A DNA stretch of 64,000 nt from Mycobacterium sp. SMC-2 (GTDB lineage: Bacteria > Actinomycetota > Actinomycetes > Mycobacteriales > Mycobacteriaceae). A program made the position numbers and the translations under genes. Below are positions 48,583 to 60,012 of this stretch, piece after piece. Positions within the stretch are counted from its first letter, which is position 1. Each line of letters begins with the position of its first letter. The notes below the pieces were generated by a model. That model was given only the letters and a program-made list of their open reading frames with translations, was not told where the DNA came from and did not search any database. Where the stretch lies: positions 2,976,001-3,040,000 of the forward strand of contig NZ_CP079863.1 in the NCBI RefSeq assembly GCF_025263485.1, in the 5' to 3' direction.

Positions 48583-49530
48583 GTGCTTACCTGGATCATC
48601 GGTCGCGGCGGACTGCTCGGCAGCGCCGTGTCACGGGCGATGGGCCCGAGATTCATGGAACTTTCGGTGCCTTGGGGAAACCACGATGAAGCGGTCGGGG
48701 TGCTCGACTCCGATCTTCAGCGATTTGTCCGCGAAGCCGGAAACGACGATTGGTCGGTTATTTGGGCCGCCGGCAGCGGGATCATCGGCTCCACCGGCGA
48801 CCAACTTGTCGCGGAGACGCGCATCATGTCCCACCTAGTCACGAAAATGCGCGAGTTGCGGCCGGCTGGCCGGGGTGCGTTCTTCCTCTCGTCCTCCGCG
48901 GGTGGCGTGTATGCCGGGTCGACTCATCCGCCGTTCAGCGAGGCGACGACGCCACGGCCACTGAGTCCCTACGGCGAGATGAAACTCGCTCAGGAGCAGA
49001 TCCTGCGGACGAAGCTTGAAGGCTGGGTTCCGCTTGTGATCGGACGGTTGTCCAACCTTGCCGGGCCTGGCCAGAACCTCGCGAAACAGCAGGGTCTGGT
49101 CAGTCAGCTGTGCCGAGCAGCGATCACCCGCCAATCGTTGAACGTTTTCGTACCGATGGAGACACTCCGGGACTACTTGTACGTCGATGATGCCGCCGCG
49201 ATGGTGCGCACACTGGTTGACAATGCGGTGCGCGACCAGCCGTCGACGCCCGTGCTGCGCAACATCTCGTCTCAACGACCCGTGTCCGTCTGCGCCGTCG
49301 TGCGGACGGTGCAACAAGTTGCCCACCGCACCGTCCGCATCGCGCTAGGGACTAGTCCCTCCACGCGGTATCACGTTCGAGACTTGCGGCTGTCCACCAA
49401 CTTCCCGCGCGAATTTCAGGACGTGGCGATCACGCCGTTTCCCGTGACCGTCAAGCGCGTGTACGACGGCATACTGCGGAGCGCTTTCCTCCCAAGTTCG
49501 ATCTCATCGCCCTCGGCGATCGCACCGTAG
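48583..49530 (+). CDS. NAD-dependent epimerase/dehydratase
   Basis: A 315-residue extended SDR with a slightly unusual cofactor loop (WIIGRGGLLGSAVS, about 4-17), the catalytic Ser in FLSSSAGGVYAGS, and Y-x-x-x-K in SPYGEMKLAQEQ, then GRLSNLAGPGQN and LRDYLYVDDAAAM. It likely epimerises or reduces a nucleotide- or lipid-linked sugar. It starts three bases after the GtrB-like gene. A degraded copy of part of its 3' end lies near 54317-54430, beyond the acyltransferase and IS element, showing an old duplication. Confidence 0.83.
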   Translation: MLTWIIGRGGLLGSAVSRAMGPRFMELSVPWGNHDEAVGVLDSDLQRFVREAGNDDWSVIWAAGSGIIGSTGDQLVAETRIMSHLVTKMRELRPAGRGAFFLSSSAGGVYAGSTHPPFSEATTPRPLSPYGEMKLAQEQILRTKLEGWVPLVIGRLSNLAGPGQNLAKQQGLVSQLCRAAITRQSLNVFVPMETLRDYLYVDDAAAMVRTLVDNAVRDQPSTPVLRNISSQRPVSVCAVVRTVQQVAHRTVRIALGTSPSTRYHVRDLRLSTNFPREFQDVAITPFPVTVKRVYDGILRSAFLPSSISSPSAIAP

Positions 49531-49679
49531 GCCCGCGCCAACCATCGGTGCCGGGACGGCCATGCTTGCTGTCGTAGACCTAGTGGCATGGCAGTCTGTG
49601 CCGACCAGGAGTTCGAGGCTACCTTGTAGCCCGATAATTCGAGTTTGGCGGACGGATGACAATTAACTAGGCTATTCCT

Positions 49680-51671
49680 TCAGGGTTGGGTTATTGCAGC
49701 TCTGAACGCGGGGTAGTCGGCGAGCATATGGTTGGCGAGAAACCTGCTGCCGACGTTATTCACGTGGTTGCTGTCGCGGTACAAGAGGGCATCGCCCTTA
49801 TTCATGCTGCAAACGTAATTGTCGCAGAAATATTTCGCCGTGTTGAGGAGCTGGACTCCCGGCACTCTGTCGACGGCCGCTCTAAGCTTTGGGTAGTACT
49901 GTGCGTATGCCGCGTCAAACACGTGTCGATTCTCGCTGCATTTCGGGAAGGGCAGGATCGGAGCCACGCGATACTTGCAGCCCACGGGATCGAAGTATTG
50001 AAAGACAGGAACGTCGTCGGTTACAAAGACCGCCTTTGATCTCGACGTGAAGGCTCGAAAGGTGTGCACGAGCCCATCTATTGGTACTCCGTGTACAGCC
50101 CACAGTGAGGTCAGAATTACTGTCTTAATGGTTGGATCTGACGCGACCGCCTCAATGATTCGATCATAGTAGCCGGTTGCGGATCTTATCGGAACCCCCC
50201 TCGACGAATAGTAGACGATATTCTTGTCGGGTGAAACGTCGGCGAGCCCTAGGAAAAAGGCCTCCGCGTGGCTATCTCCGACAACAGCAACGTCTATGCG
50301 AGAACCTGGCTTGGATTGGTAGCAATTACTAATGCCTTTCCATTTGAGAGCGGCATCGCGAATGGCTTGGTCCGTGCACGGGTGATAGGTCTTGCGTAGA
50401 TACGCGTCCCAATCCGTCCAACCCGTATCGCCCCGATGAGTGATCGGCACGGCGCCCGATTTATATCGTGGTAACCAGTACCTGTCCGCAGCGAGGCCGA
50501 CAGTTGCTGCCAGGAGGATGGCTGGCGAAACTACTGCCGCAACGAGAGCGAGAGTTCGTGGACGAGTCATCAGTGCAAGCCGTCGCAATGGGTCTTCTAC
50601 CCATCGGTAGGAGGCGACGGCGGGCAGGAGAGACAGTGTTGCTGCTCCGAGGGGTGCGAAGCCGACATCGGGCCACAGGTGGACGGCGAACACCACCAGG
50701 GGCCAGTGCCAAAGGTAGATCGAGTAGGACCAGTCTCCGACCTTGACAACGGCTGGACGCGCGAGGGCGCGGCTTGCTTGGGTGGTGTGATGAGTGCCGG
50801 CTGCGATCACGAGGAGAGTTCCGCCTACCGGAAGCAGGGTCCACGGGCCGGGAAACGGAGTGGTGGAGTTGATCAAGAGGGCCGACCCCGCGAGAAGCGC
50901 TACACCGAGCCAGGCGAGCGCGTGGGCGAGTTTGTCCGAGCGAAGAGAGCGACTCGTGGTGGCAATGGCGAGCAGCGCGCCCACGGCGAATTCCCATGCT
51001 CGGGTAAACGGGCTGTAAAACCCCAGGAACCAGTCTGCACCGCCCGGAGCAAGTCTGTCGGCTCCCATCGCCGCGAGTCCAAACGATATAAGTGCGACGG
51101 TGCCGGCGAGGAGGGTCGCTCGCGCCCACCGTCGCCCTCCACGCTCGGACAACACCCAGCTGAGGACCAGAATCGCCGGGAATACCAGGTAGAACTGCTC
51201 TTCAACTGAGAGCGACCATGTGTGAAGGAGGGGGTTCGATTCCGCGGGTGAGTTAAAGTAGCCGCCGGTGTTTCGGGCGATCACAAAGTTGGCCACCAGC
51301 AACATTGCACCAATGCCAGTTTGCGCTGCTGTCTGCTGCGAGCCGAACGGAGACAGTAGGCAAAAGGACAGGACCATCGTCACGGCAACCATCAGCGCCA
51401 GAGCCGGGGTTAGCCGCTTGAACCGCCTGAGGTAAAACCGGCCGAACCCGAAACGCCCAGTGGACCTCTCGCGATGGATCATCCCGGTGATCACAAAACC
51501 GGAAATCACGAAGAAGACGTCAACACCCACGAACCCGCCCGGGACCGGCAGTCGGGCATGATTCGCCACAACCAGCAGAACCGCGACTGCTCGGAGTCCT
51601 TGAATGTCGAGTCGGCGGCCGTGGCTCCTAGTTGGTTCAACGGGCTGAGCTTCAGCTTTCAGGCCAGACAC
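49680..51671 (-). CDS. AT3-SGNH O-acyltransferase (OafA/YrhL family)
   Basis: A 663-residue membrane O-acyltransferase. The N-terminal acyltransferase-3 domain (about residues 18-400) begins RRLDIQGLRAVAVLLVVANHA, includes GGFVGVDVFFVISGFVIT and the catalytic-type HTWSLSVEEQFYL, and has around ten to eleven membrane spans. The periplasmic C-terminal SGNH hydrolase-like domain has Ser in VVGDSHAEAFF and Asp/His in YRDSNHVNN. These enzymes O-acetylate or otherwise acylate exported glycans. The GTG at 51671 is set by gaggaagg just upstream. An IS21-family element ends only 34 bases upstream, separating the gene from its former promoter region. Confidence 0.9.
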   Translation of the reverse strand: MSGLKAEAQPVEPTRSHGRRLDIQGLRAVAVLLVVANHARLPVPGGFVGVDVFFVISGFVITGMIHRERSTGRFGFGRFYLRRFKRLTPALALMVAVTMVLSFCLLSPFGSQQTAAQTGIGAMLLVANFVIARNTGGYFNSPAESNPLLHTWSLSVEEQFYLVFPAILVLSWVLSERGGRRWARATLLAGTVALISFGLAAMGADRLAPGGADWFLGFYSPFTRAWEFAVGALLAIATTSRSLRSDKLAHALAWLGVALLAGSALLINSTTPFPGPWTLLPVGGTLLVIAAGTHHTTQASRALARPAVVKVGDWSYSIYLWHWPLVVFAVHLWPDVGFAPLGAATLSLLPAVASYRWVEDPLRRLALMTRPRTLALVAAVVSPAILLAATVGLAADRYWLPRYKSGAVPITHRGDTGWTDWDAYLRKTYHPCTDQAIRDAALKWKGISNCYQSKPGSRIDVAVVGDSHAEAFFLGLADVSPDKNIVYYSSRGVPIRSATGYYDRIIEAVASDPTIKTVILTSLWAVHGVPIDGLVHTFRAFTSRSKAVFVTDDVPVFQYFDPVGCKYRVAPILPFPKCSENRHVFDAAYAQYYPKLRAAVDRVPGVQLLNTAKYFCDNYVCSMNKGDALLYRDSNHVNNVGSRFLANHMLADYPAFRAAITQP

Positions 51672-51763
51672 AGACCTTCCTCAATCTCTGCCGATTCGAA
51701 GCATCTGTCGGCCCCGGTCGAATTTTGAGCAGTTTCTTCCGGTCGAAAACTGAGCAGGTTTGT

Positions 51764-53802
<2,039 letters not shown>

Positions 53803-53906
53803 TCTCCAATCGAAGGGTGCTCACTTTTCGACCGGAATCACCTGCTCACTTTTCGACCGGAACCGACAGCATCCCGGGTGTCATGCACCCTCGGGGGTTC
53901 TGTTGG

Positions 53907-54300
53907 CTACCCGGTTAGTCGGTCACGTGTTGCGAATAGTACTTCGGCTTCGGCTTCGGCGGTGAGATATTCGACGTCGCCGAGGATGCGCAGCGGGCCG
54001 CGGCGATACGGAAATCCGCTCGGATGCACTCGTTCTGCTAGAGCCCGATCGTGGTCTCGGCCAATGCGTTGTCGTAGGCATTGCCGACGCTGCTACCGAT
54101 CGTCGTAAACCCGAAAGGCTCAGTGCTTCATCGAATCTCACACTGGTGCACTGAGAGATCTGGCGCCCCGACTGGGGATGGCCTCGGAGATCGGTGGCCG
54201 TGGTGCGACCGTAGCGCTGCGGACTGGTGGATCGACGACCTGACGCCGGGCGTGCTTGGATGCCGAGGCCCTCCCACCCAACGATCGATCCGGCGCAGGC
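53907..54300 (-). pseudogene. Decayed IS3-type transposase (OrfB) fragment
   Basis: Read on the reverse strand, this region holds pieces of the IS3-family integrase core: TSVRFDEALSLSGLRRSV (about 54100-54150) and, in a shifted frame, GNAYDNALAETTIGL followed by a stop and QNECIR. Then, shifted again, come RRGPLRILGDVEYLTAEAEAE and a stop near 53907. At least two frameshifts and an internal TAG make it non-functional. It lies just beyond the right target repeat of IS21 element B. Confidence 0.75.
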
Positions 54301-54316
54301 GCCGATGACGAACCTT

Positions 54317-54430
54317 AGGGTCTGACCCTCCACGCGGTATGACTTTCACGGCTTGTGGCCTTCCACCAACTTCCCGCGTTAATTTCAGGGGCGGTGATCA
54401 CCCCGTTCCCTTGACCGTCAAGCGCGTGTT
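54317..54430 (+). pseudogene. Decayed copy of the 48583-49530 epimerase 3' region
   Basis: The stretch matches 49346-49463 over nearly its whole length, with blocks such as ctccacgcggtat, tccaccaacttcccgcg and accgtcaagcgcgtgt conserved in order. Small deletions and substitutions break the frame. It is on the same strand as the intact gene and is separated from it by the acyltransferase, IS21 element B and the IS3 remnant. Confidence 0.85.
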
Positions 54431-54504
54431 CCCCCAAATGACCGCGAGGCGCGACTTGCTCTGCGAGCCTCTCCGGAGAAGGATCATCCTCGGCGCAGCG
54501 CCGG

Positions 54505-55125
54505 CTAGTTGTGGGCCACAATCACCACGCCGTCGCCTACACCGGCCGAGATCGGATAGTGGCGGACGGGTTGGCCGAAAACTTCGCGGGCCAACTCGAG
54601 GTAGCGCTCCGCCGGGCTGATAAAATCTCCTTCATCCAGCGCGACGACGAGGCGCCCGATCGAATTCCATCGCCTCCGTGTCGGAACGGCCTCGCACATC
54701 ACCAGGATGCCCTTTCCGGGCACAAGAACGCGGCGGCTTTCCTCTAGGACGCTTCGCGCGGAATCGTCATCGAGGTGATGGATCACTCCGCCGATCAGCA
54801 CCGCATCGAAGGAGGCGTCCGCGAACGGCAAGGATCGCCCGTCCGCAACCTCGAAACGATAGCGGCCCTTCTTGGTGCGGGCGCGCGAGATGTAGCGCGG
54901 GTTTATATCTACCCCCACGTAGCCCTCGGGGCGAAAGAAGCCCGCCATCGCGCCGGTCCCGCACCCTAGGTCGAGGATCGATGCCGCCTCGGTGATGCCC
55001 TCCCTGCGCCAGGCCTCTTTATGGCTCCGGTATCCGGCCATGAGGACCCAGCGGAGGGCGTCGAATGCCCTCGGCTGCTCTGAAAGAGCGTGGACCCCAC
55101 GGCGAACCAAGCTAAGGGCGGTCAT
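54505..55125 (-). CDS. Class I SAM-dependent methyltransferase (type 11)
   Basis: A 206-residue methyltransferase: ILDLGCGTGAMAGFF (SAM loop, about 49-63), VGVDINPRYISRA, DGRSLPFADASFDAVLIGGVIHHLDD and the post-core VPGKGILVMCEAVP. Small enzymes of this type act on sugars, lipids or quinones. The ATG at 55125 (MTALSLVRRG) was chosen over a TTG 25 codons upstream because the shorter form matches the usual family length. It diverges from the next methyltransferase gene. The immediate downstream region is the scar with the IS3 remnant. Confidence 0.8.
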   Translation of the reverse strand: MTALSLVRRGVHALSEQPRAFDALRWVLMAGYRSHKEAWRREGITEAASILDLGCGTGAMAGFFRPEGYVGVDINPRYISRARTKKGRYRFEVADGRSLPFADASFDAVLIGGVIHHLDDDSARSVLEESRRVLVPGKGILVMCEAVPTRRRWNSIGRLVVALDEGDFISPAERYLELAREVFGQPVRHYPISAGVGDGVVIVAHN

Positions 55126-55329
55126 GCGCGGGAGCCTAGCATCGGGGTTGACTTGACAGGACCCCTTTTTGTTGGCAATTCCGGTGAAAGGTCGACTCAA
55201 TGGTCAGTGGGGCTGGGCTAATCGCGTGTGCGGCGATCAGCGTCTCCCAACGCAGGCCCACGCCACTTCACTGACGCACTATGTTGGAGAAGGACGCCAG
55301 CCGCGCCGAGTAGGGCCATGTGGTGGTCG

Positions 55330-56100
55330 ATGTCCGTTACCGTAGGTGCCGTGAGCCACCCTGAGCAGATCGGCTTCTTCAACGCGGTCGTCGAAGCGAA
55401 TAAGGCCCTTGTTGAGGGCGCAAGCGTGCTGGAAATCGGTTCGTACGACGTCAATGGCAGCGTGCGAAAGATATTCGCAACTGCGGGGCGTTACTTGGGA
55501 GTCGACCTCATTGCGGGTCCTGGTGTCGACTTGGTGGGGTCCGGCCACGAACTGGACCACCGCGACGGCAGCTACGACGTCGCCATCTCGGGCGAGTGTT
55601 TCGAGCATGACCCACACTGGCGCGAGACTTTTTCGAATATGGTCCGCATGACGCGTCCCGGTGGGCTGGTCGCTTTCAGTTGCGCGTCCCGCGGCCGCCC
55701 TGAGCACGGTACGGCGCGCACCGACAAGGCTCTGTCGCCCGGAACCCAGGCGGTCGGCATGGATTATTACCGGAACCTCGATGAGGGCGACTTCGCTAAC
55801 TCGCTACCTCTCGGCTCAATGTTCACGGCTTACCGATTTTGGTACCTGCCTACCAACTTCGACCTGTACTTCGCGGGCGTCAAATCCGGTGACGATGAAG
55901 GGCAAGGCAGAGCCTGCCTTCCCGACGACGCCGCAGTTAAGCGTCTTCGATCCTTGATGCCATTGCGACACAAGGCTGTTCGCGCACCGCTCCGCCTGCT
56001 CTCAGGAATTATTCCCGAGCCCAGATACCAGACTGTCGTTGTCCCCTACTGGAACGCCCTTCTCAGACTGGCGCCAGGCCAACAACGCCGATCGGTTTAG
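55330..56100 (+). CDS. SAM-dependent methyltransferase
   Basis: A protein of about 256 residues: ASVLEIGSYDVNGSVRKIF (SAM loop), YLGVDLIAGPGVDLVGSGHELD, then SYDVAISGECFEHDPHWRETFSNMVRMTRPGGLVAFSCAS, typical of class I enzymes acting on small molecules or glycans. The start is uncertain: ATG 55330 and GTG 55351 are both possible, while the frame back to 55228 has an unconvincing leader. The gene ends 45 bases before the left end of an IS481-family element. Confidence 0.78.
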   Translation: MSVTVGAVSHPEQIGFFNAVVEANKALVEGASVLEIGSYDVNGSVRKIFATAGRYLGVDLIAGPGVDLVGSGHELDHRDGSYDVAISGECFEHDPHWRETFSNMVRMTRPGGLVAFSCASRGRPEHGTARTDKALSPGTQAVGMDYYRNLDEGDFANSLPLGSMFTAYRFWYLPTNFDLYFAGVKSGDDEGQGRACLPDDAAVKRLRSLMPLRHKAVRAPLRLLSGIIPEPRYQTVVVPYWNALLRLAPGQQRRSV

Positions 56101-56154
56101 AAGTCCCGGGTTCACAAGTTGTCGGCTTCAACTCGCGCGTCTAGGTGTACTCGG

Positions 56155-57131
56155 CTACGACGTTGGTGACAGTCGGCTGATCGGGGTTTGGCCTCCGATT
56201 GCTGAGTGGCGTCGTTGATTGTTGTAGTGCTCGAGCCAGGGGGCAAGGGCTGCGCTGCGGGCGTTGTTGGTGGTAAAGATCTGGCGGTAGGCCCGTTCGA
56301 CCTGCAGTGTGCGGTTATAGCGCTCCACCTTGCCGTTTTGCCAAGGACAGTGCGGCGGATGAACTTATGGGTGGCGCCCAGGGAGGTGATCGCAGCCGCT
56401 ACATCGGCTGATCGCCGATAGCTGAGGTGGTTGTCGGTGATGACGCGTTCGATCGTGGTGAGGCCGTAGGTGGCGAAGTACCGGGCGGCGCGCAGCAAAA
56501 ACGCCGCGCACGTGGTCCCTTTTTCGTCGGCGAGGATCTCTGAGTACGCCAGCCGGGAGTAGTCATCGACAGCGGAGTGCACGTAATCGAATCCGGTGCG
56601 GGCCACCTTGTGGGCATAGGTGTTGCCAGTGGCCCTACCGCGGGCCTTCCACCCACCACCGTCAGGAATGCGGCCAATCTTTTTGACATCCATATGGATT
56701 AGTTCACCGGGGCGGGTGCGTTCGTAGCGAACGGCGGTGGTTTTCGATGCCCGGATGGGTTCACCGGTCAGCGGATCGCAGTCACGTAGATAGGGCATCT
56801 GGTGGCGGCGCAGGATCGTGCTGACCGTGCGCGCCGGCACACCGAGCTCGACACCGATCCAGTCCTGGCCGCGGCGCGAACTGCGGCGCAACGCAACTAC
56901 CGCGTCTTCGATCGCCACCAACGTGCGGCGCGGGCACCTATGCGGCCGGGATGACCGCTCCACCAGACCCGTGATCCCTTCCTCGCGGAAACGTCGTACC
57001 CAACGATGTGCACATTGCCGCGAAACACCCAGTTCCGAAGCGACATGGGCGACAGGGCGTTCATCACCGAGAATCCGACTGACGAACAGAGCGCGGCCAT
57101 GAATCGTTAATCGAGCATTAGCGTGGGACAC
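56155..57131 (-). pseudogene. IS481-family transposase, frameshifted
   Basis: The N-terminal helix-turn-helix region (VAHVASELGVSRQCAHRWVRRF) and the first catalytic part (HMDVKKIGRIPDG, YVHSAVDDYSRLAYSEIL, VITDNHLSYR) read from GTG 57131. At about 56350-56358 one C is missing in the sequence encoding THKFIRP; the reading then ends at 56112 with a nonsense tail. The expected continuation (HCPWQNGKVERYNRTLQ with the catalytic Glu, then HYNNQRRHSAIGG to the stop at 56155) is in the next frame. The transposase is therefore probably inactive unless programmed frameshifting or a sequencing error is involved. Confidence 0.85.
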
Positions 57132-57189
57132 GAGGACCTCCGTGCGGTTGTGAAGACGTCAGACATCTCCACTAAGCCCGGAGGTCCTC
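57132..57189 (-). promoter_or_regulatory. Hairpin sequestering the IS481 transposase ribosome binding site
   Basis: gaggacctccg (57132-57142) and cggaggtcctc (57179-57189) form an 11-base perfect inverted repeat with a 36-base loop. On the transposase mRNA the second arm contains the GGAGG Shine-Dalgarno five bases before the GTG, so folding of transcripts entering from outside would block translation. Confidence 0.6.
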
Positions 57190-57230
57190 CCCACAATCAA
57201 CAACCGTCACCAACGTGTCGGCCGGGTACA

Positions 57231-57768
57231 CCTAGGGGTGCCGCCGGCGGTGCGATGCATGATCGCAGGGTGGCGGTTACCGCGGCTGGTGGTGGCGACG
57301 CAGAAGTCCATCGATCGGCGCTATAGACGGGGTGGCCGTAGGTCACGGAACACATGGCCTTCATTTGCACCCTAGTCGCGAAAGTAGTTACGGCCCAATG
57401 AATTAGCTGGAGCTTGATGGCCGACGACAGGCGCGTGAGTGGCCCGCAACCCGCGTGATCGTTGGCTTGGACCCGGAGCTACCGCGAGGCCTCGGATTTA
57501 GGAGTCTGAATAGCCCCCTCTCACGCGCAGTTCTACTCGAGGGAGGATTGCACTAGCCCGAGCAACCACGAAGAGAATGTTTGGCCAAAGAGCGGACGCG
57601 GTTCGTAGCCAGTAACCGGAACAACGAGGCGGATCCAACATGCCCTCTCGACCCGGGAGCGATCGGGCCCGGAGATGCCTTGACAGTGGTTGACAATCCG
57701 CGGACCGAAGCCACCCCTTCGTTGTATGGTCACTGTGTTCGAGGCCAGTCGACGAGGTGGATACTGCC
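57231..57768. other. Intergenic region right of the IS481 element
   Basis: 538 bases with no supported gene on either strand. It begins with the CTAG target flank and ends with the ribosome binding site (gacgaggtgg) of the next membrane protein. No transposase remnant or RNA gene was recognised. Confidence 0.5.
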
Positions 57769-59721
57769 ATGGCAGATGCCGTTTCTGATGTAGAAGAAGT
57801 CGAACGCAACTCGCCCGGACTGTGGCTAGCGCGCGTTCGGCCTAGCTTGGGTGTGCTGGCATTCACCGCAGTGACGGTAGTCACATTCTCGATCGCTCGC
57901 TACCGGATGTTTACCGGCTACGGCCGCTTTAATGACGACGAGGGCTATTTTCTATTCGCCATCAAATCGTTCCTCGATCACGGTTGGTTTTATAACGTTT
58001 TCACCGGCTACGGCCCGTTCTACTACGGGTTTTGGGGCGGGATTTTCTCCATCTTCGGGAACTCGGTTAGTCACGACGATGGCCGAACGGCGAGCATGAT
58101 CGTCTGGGTTCTCTCGAGTCTGCTTATCGGGGTGTCCACCTGGCGCATGACCGGCAGTATTGTTCTCGGCCTGGCGACCCAGCTGGCTACATTCATGACG
58201 CTTTCCACCCTCGCAACGACACCGATGCAAGCTGGCGCGACAATCGTCTTGTTGCTGTCAGCGATCATGGCGTTCTCCTGCTTCGTCCGCGGTCGCACCT
58301 CAAGGCTTTCGATGGCCCTGCTCGGCTGCACCGTGATGGCCATGATGCTGGTGAAAATCAACGTCGGCATTTTCGCTCTTGCCGCCATGGCCTTGGTTTG
58401 CGTAGTCACCTATCCGGCCTGCGCCGAGCGTCGCTGGCTGCGGGCAGTGGTGGAGGTCGGTTTCGTGGTGCTGCCGCTGCTGGTGACGAGCTCAAAGGTG
58501 GGCGAAGCCTGGGTTCGCCATTACGCACTCCAAGTCTCTGTAGCCGCGCTCGCAGTCGTAATTGCGCTCAGAGCCCGCTCTGCCAACCGCCGTGATTCCA
58601 AAGAACTTTGGTGGCTTGTCGGCGGCCTCCTCCTCGTCCTTCTGATAGCTTTCTTGGCGATTCTCGCCACCGGAACCAGCCCCTCCGGACTGATCGAGAT
58701 GATCGCGTTGCCGCTGCGTTTCCCCACCGTGTGGTCGGTGCCGCTCGCTCTGCCGAACTGGACCTACGTCCTTGACCTGCTGGCCTTGGTCGGCGCGCTC
58801 GGCTATTGGTACATCGCCCGCGTCCGCCAGACTCGCTTAACCCTCACCTGGAATTGGCTCGTCGCGGCGCTCAGCATCCTCGTTGGCCTCTTCATGGCCT
58901 TCTCTGAGATCGGAGCCGTCGGGATTGGGCCGATTGTGATCGGCTCTATGGCGAGATCCACTCGGCTAGCCTTCGTTTGCTTGGCCTGGGTGGCGCTGAT
59001 CGAGCCGCCCGGCAAGCCGGACGAAGAGACCCAGTTCGCGCGCATGCTATTGCCGCCACTGGCCGTCTTACAGGCATTGCACGCCTTCCCTATCGCGGGC
59101 AACCAATTGTCCTTCTCGGCCTTGCTGCTGATCCCGGTGGGGGCCCTCTGTATCGCCAACGGAGTGCGCTGGATCGCCATCAGCCGCGCTGATCAGAGCA
59201 AGCGACGCGCCCCTTTTGCTATCGGCACGATCGCGGTGGCAGGAGCCATGGTTGTACTCGTCAGCGTGGAGCTCATGCAGGGGTTGGCTCGAGATCGGGC
59301 CGCCTATGGCGGCTCGGTCTCACTCGGACTGCCGGGCGCCCAAGACGTCCGCGTCAACCCCAAAGAAGCGGCCAACTACCGGGCGATGGTCGCCGCGATA
59401 GATCAAAACTGCAAATCGTTAGTGACAGCGCCGGAGATGAACAGCTTCTACCTCTGGACGCGGCAACAACCGCCCACCGGTTACACGCCGACTGACTGGA
59501 GAATCACATTCGATGACGCATACCAGCAGAGAGTGGTCAAAGACCTCCGCTCGATCGACGGCGTTTGCCTGCTCAAAAACGAGCCGTGGCTCCGGGGGCT
59601 TCGTCGTTACGGATTACCATCCGGTCCGCTGCTTAGCTACCTAGACCATGGCTTTGTGCCGATCGCAGCATTCGGCGACTACGAGCTTCTCAAGCGCGAA
59701 GGGAGTGGCAGCCGATCCTGA
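57769..59721 (+). CDS. Multi-span membrane protein, GT-C glycosyltransferase-like
   Basis: A 650-residue integral membrane protein with roughly eleven to thirteen membrane segments and a C-terminal extracytoplasmic domain of about 150 residues (LARDRAAYGGSVSLGLPG to the end). The first outer loop has paired acidic residues in FNDDEGYFLFAIKSFLDHGWFYNVFTGYGPFYYGFWGG, which resembles the DD/DE of GT-C enzymes that use polyprenyl-phosphate sugars. Overall similarity to a named family was not recognised. The ATG at 57769 has gaggtgg upstream; a GTG four codons earlier is possible. It could use the lipid-linked sugar made by the GtrB-like enzyme; this is inference. Confidence 0.75.
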   Translation: MADAVSDVEEVERNSPGLWLARVRPSLGVLAFTAVTVVTFSIARYRMFTGYGRFNDDEGYFLFAIKSFLDHGWFYNVFTGYGPFYYGFWGGIFSIFGNSVSHDDGRTASMIVWVLSSLLIGVSTWRMTGSIVLGLATQLATFMTLSTLATTPMQAGATIVLLLSAIMAFSCFVRGRTSRLSMALLGCTVMAMMLVKINVGIFALAAMALVCVVTYPACAERRWLRAVVEVGFVVLPLLVTSSKVGEAWVRHYALQVSVAALAVVIALRARSANRRDSKELWWLVGGLLLVLLIAFLAILATGTSPSGLIEMIALPLRFPTVWSVPLALPNWTYVLDLLALVGALGYWYIARVRQTRLTLTWNWLVAALSILVGLFMAFSEIGAVGIGPIVIGSMARSTRLAFVCLAWVALIEPPGKPDEETQFARMLLPPLAVLQALHAFPIAGNQLSFSALLLIPVGALCIANGVRWIAISRADQSKRRAPFAIGTIAVAGAMVVLVSVELMQGLARDRAAYGGSVSLGLPGAQDVRVNPKEAANYRAMVAAIDQNCKSLVTAPEMNSFYLWTRQQPPTGYTPTDWRITFDDAYQQRVVKDLRSIDGVCLLKNEPWLRGLRRYGLPSGPLLSYLDHGFVPIAAFGDYELLKREGSGSRS

Positions 59722-60012
59722 GAACCCAGCCGCAGTTTCTGGCGCCGGTCACCAGATACCGTTCGCGGAACGCATAGGCGTGGCAACGCGCGCGTCGAGG
59801 CCATCGAAAGACGCAACGCTGCTGGGGCCGCGTACGCGACCCCCATTGCGGTGCGGACCAAGCGTTGGACGACACCACGGCCTACACGTTCGTGATGCTC
59901 GGGTGAGTGGCCGCTGCCAGAACGCATTGAATCGCTGTTCCCGCATCATATTCGGATGCACGCCAGACTCGCGCGGACGTAGGCGCGCCGGGACGAATCT
60001 CTTGCCCGCCAC

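Larger units (their letters stand above)
56146..57230 (-). mobile_element. IS481-family insertion sequence
   Basis: An element of about 1085 bp. The ends are imperfect inverted repeats beginning TGTAC (left TGTACTCGGCTACGACGTTG, right read inward TGTACCCGGCCGACACGTTG), both with GTTGGTGAC. The flanks carry CTAG (tctagg left, cctagg right), the kind of NCTAGN target used by IS481 elements; the first base differs, so the duplication is no longer exact. It has one transposase gene on the reverse strand, which is frameshifted. Confidence 0.82.
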
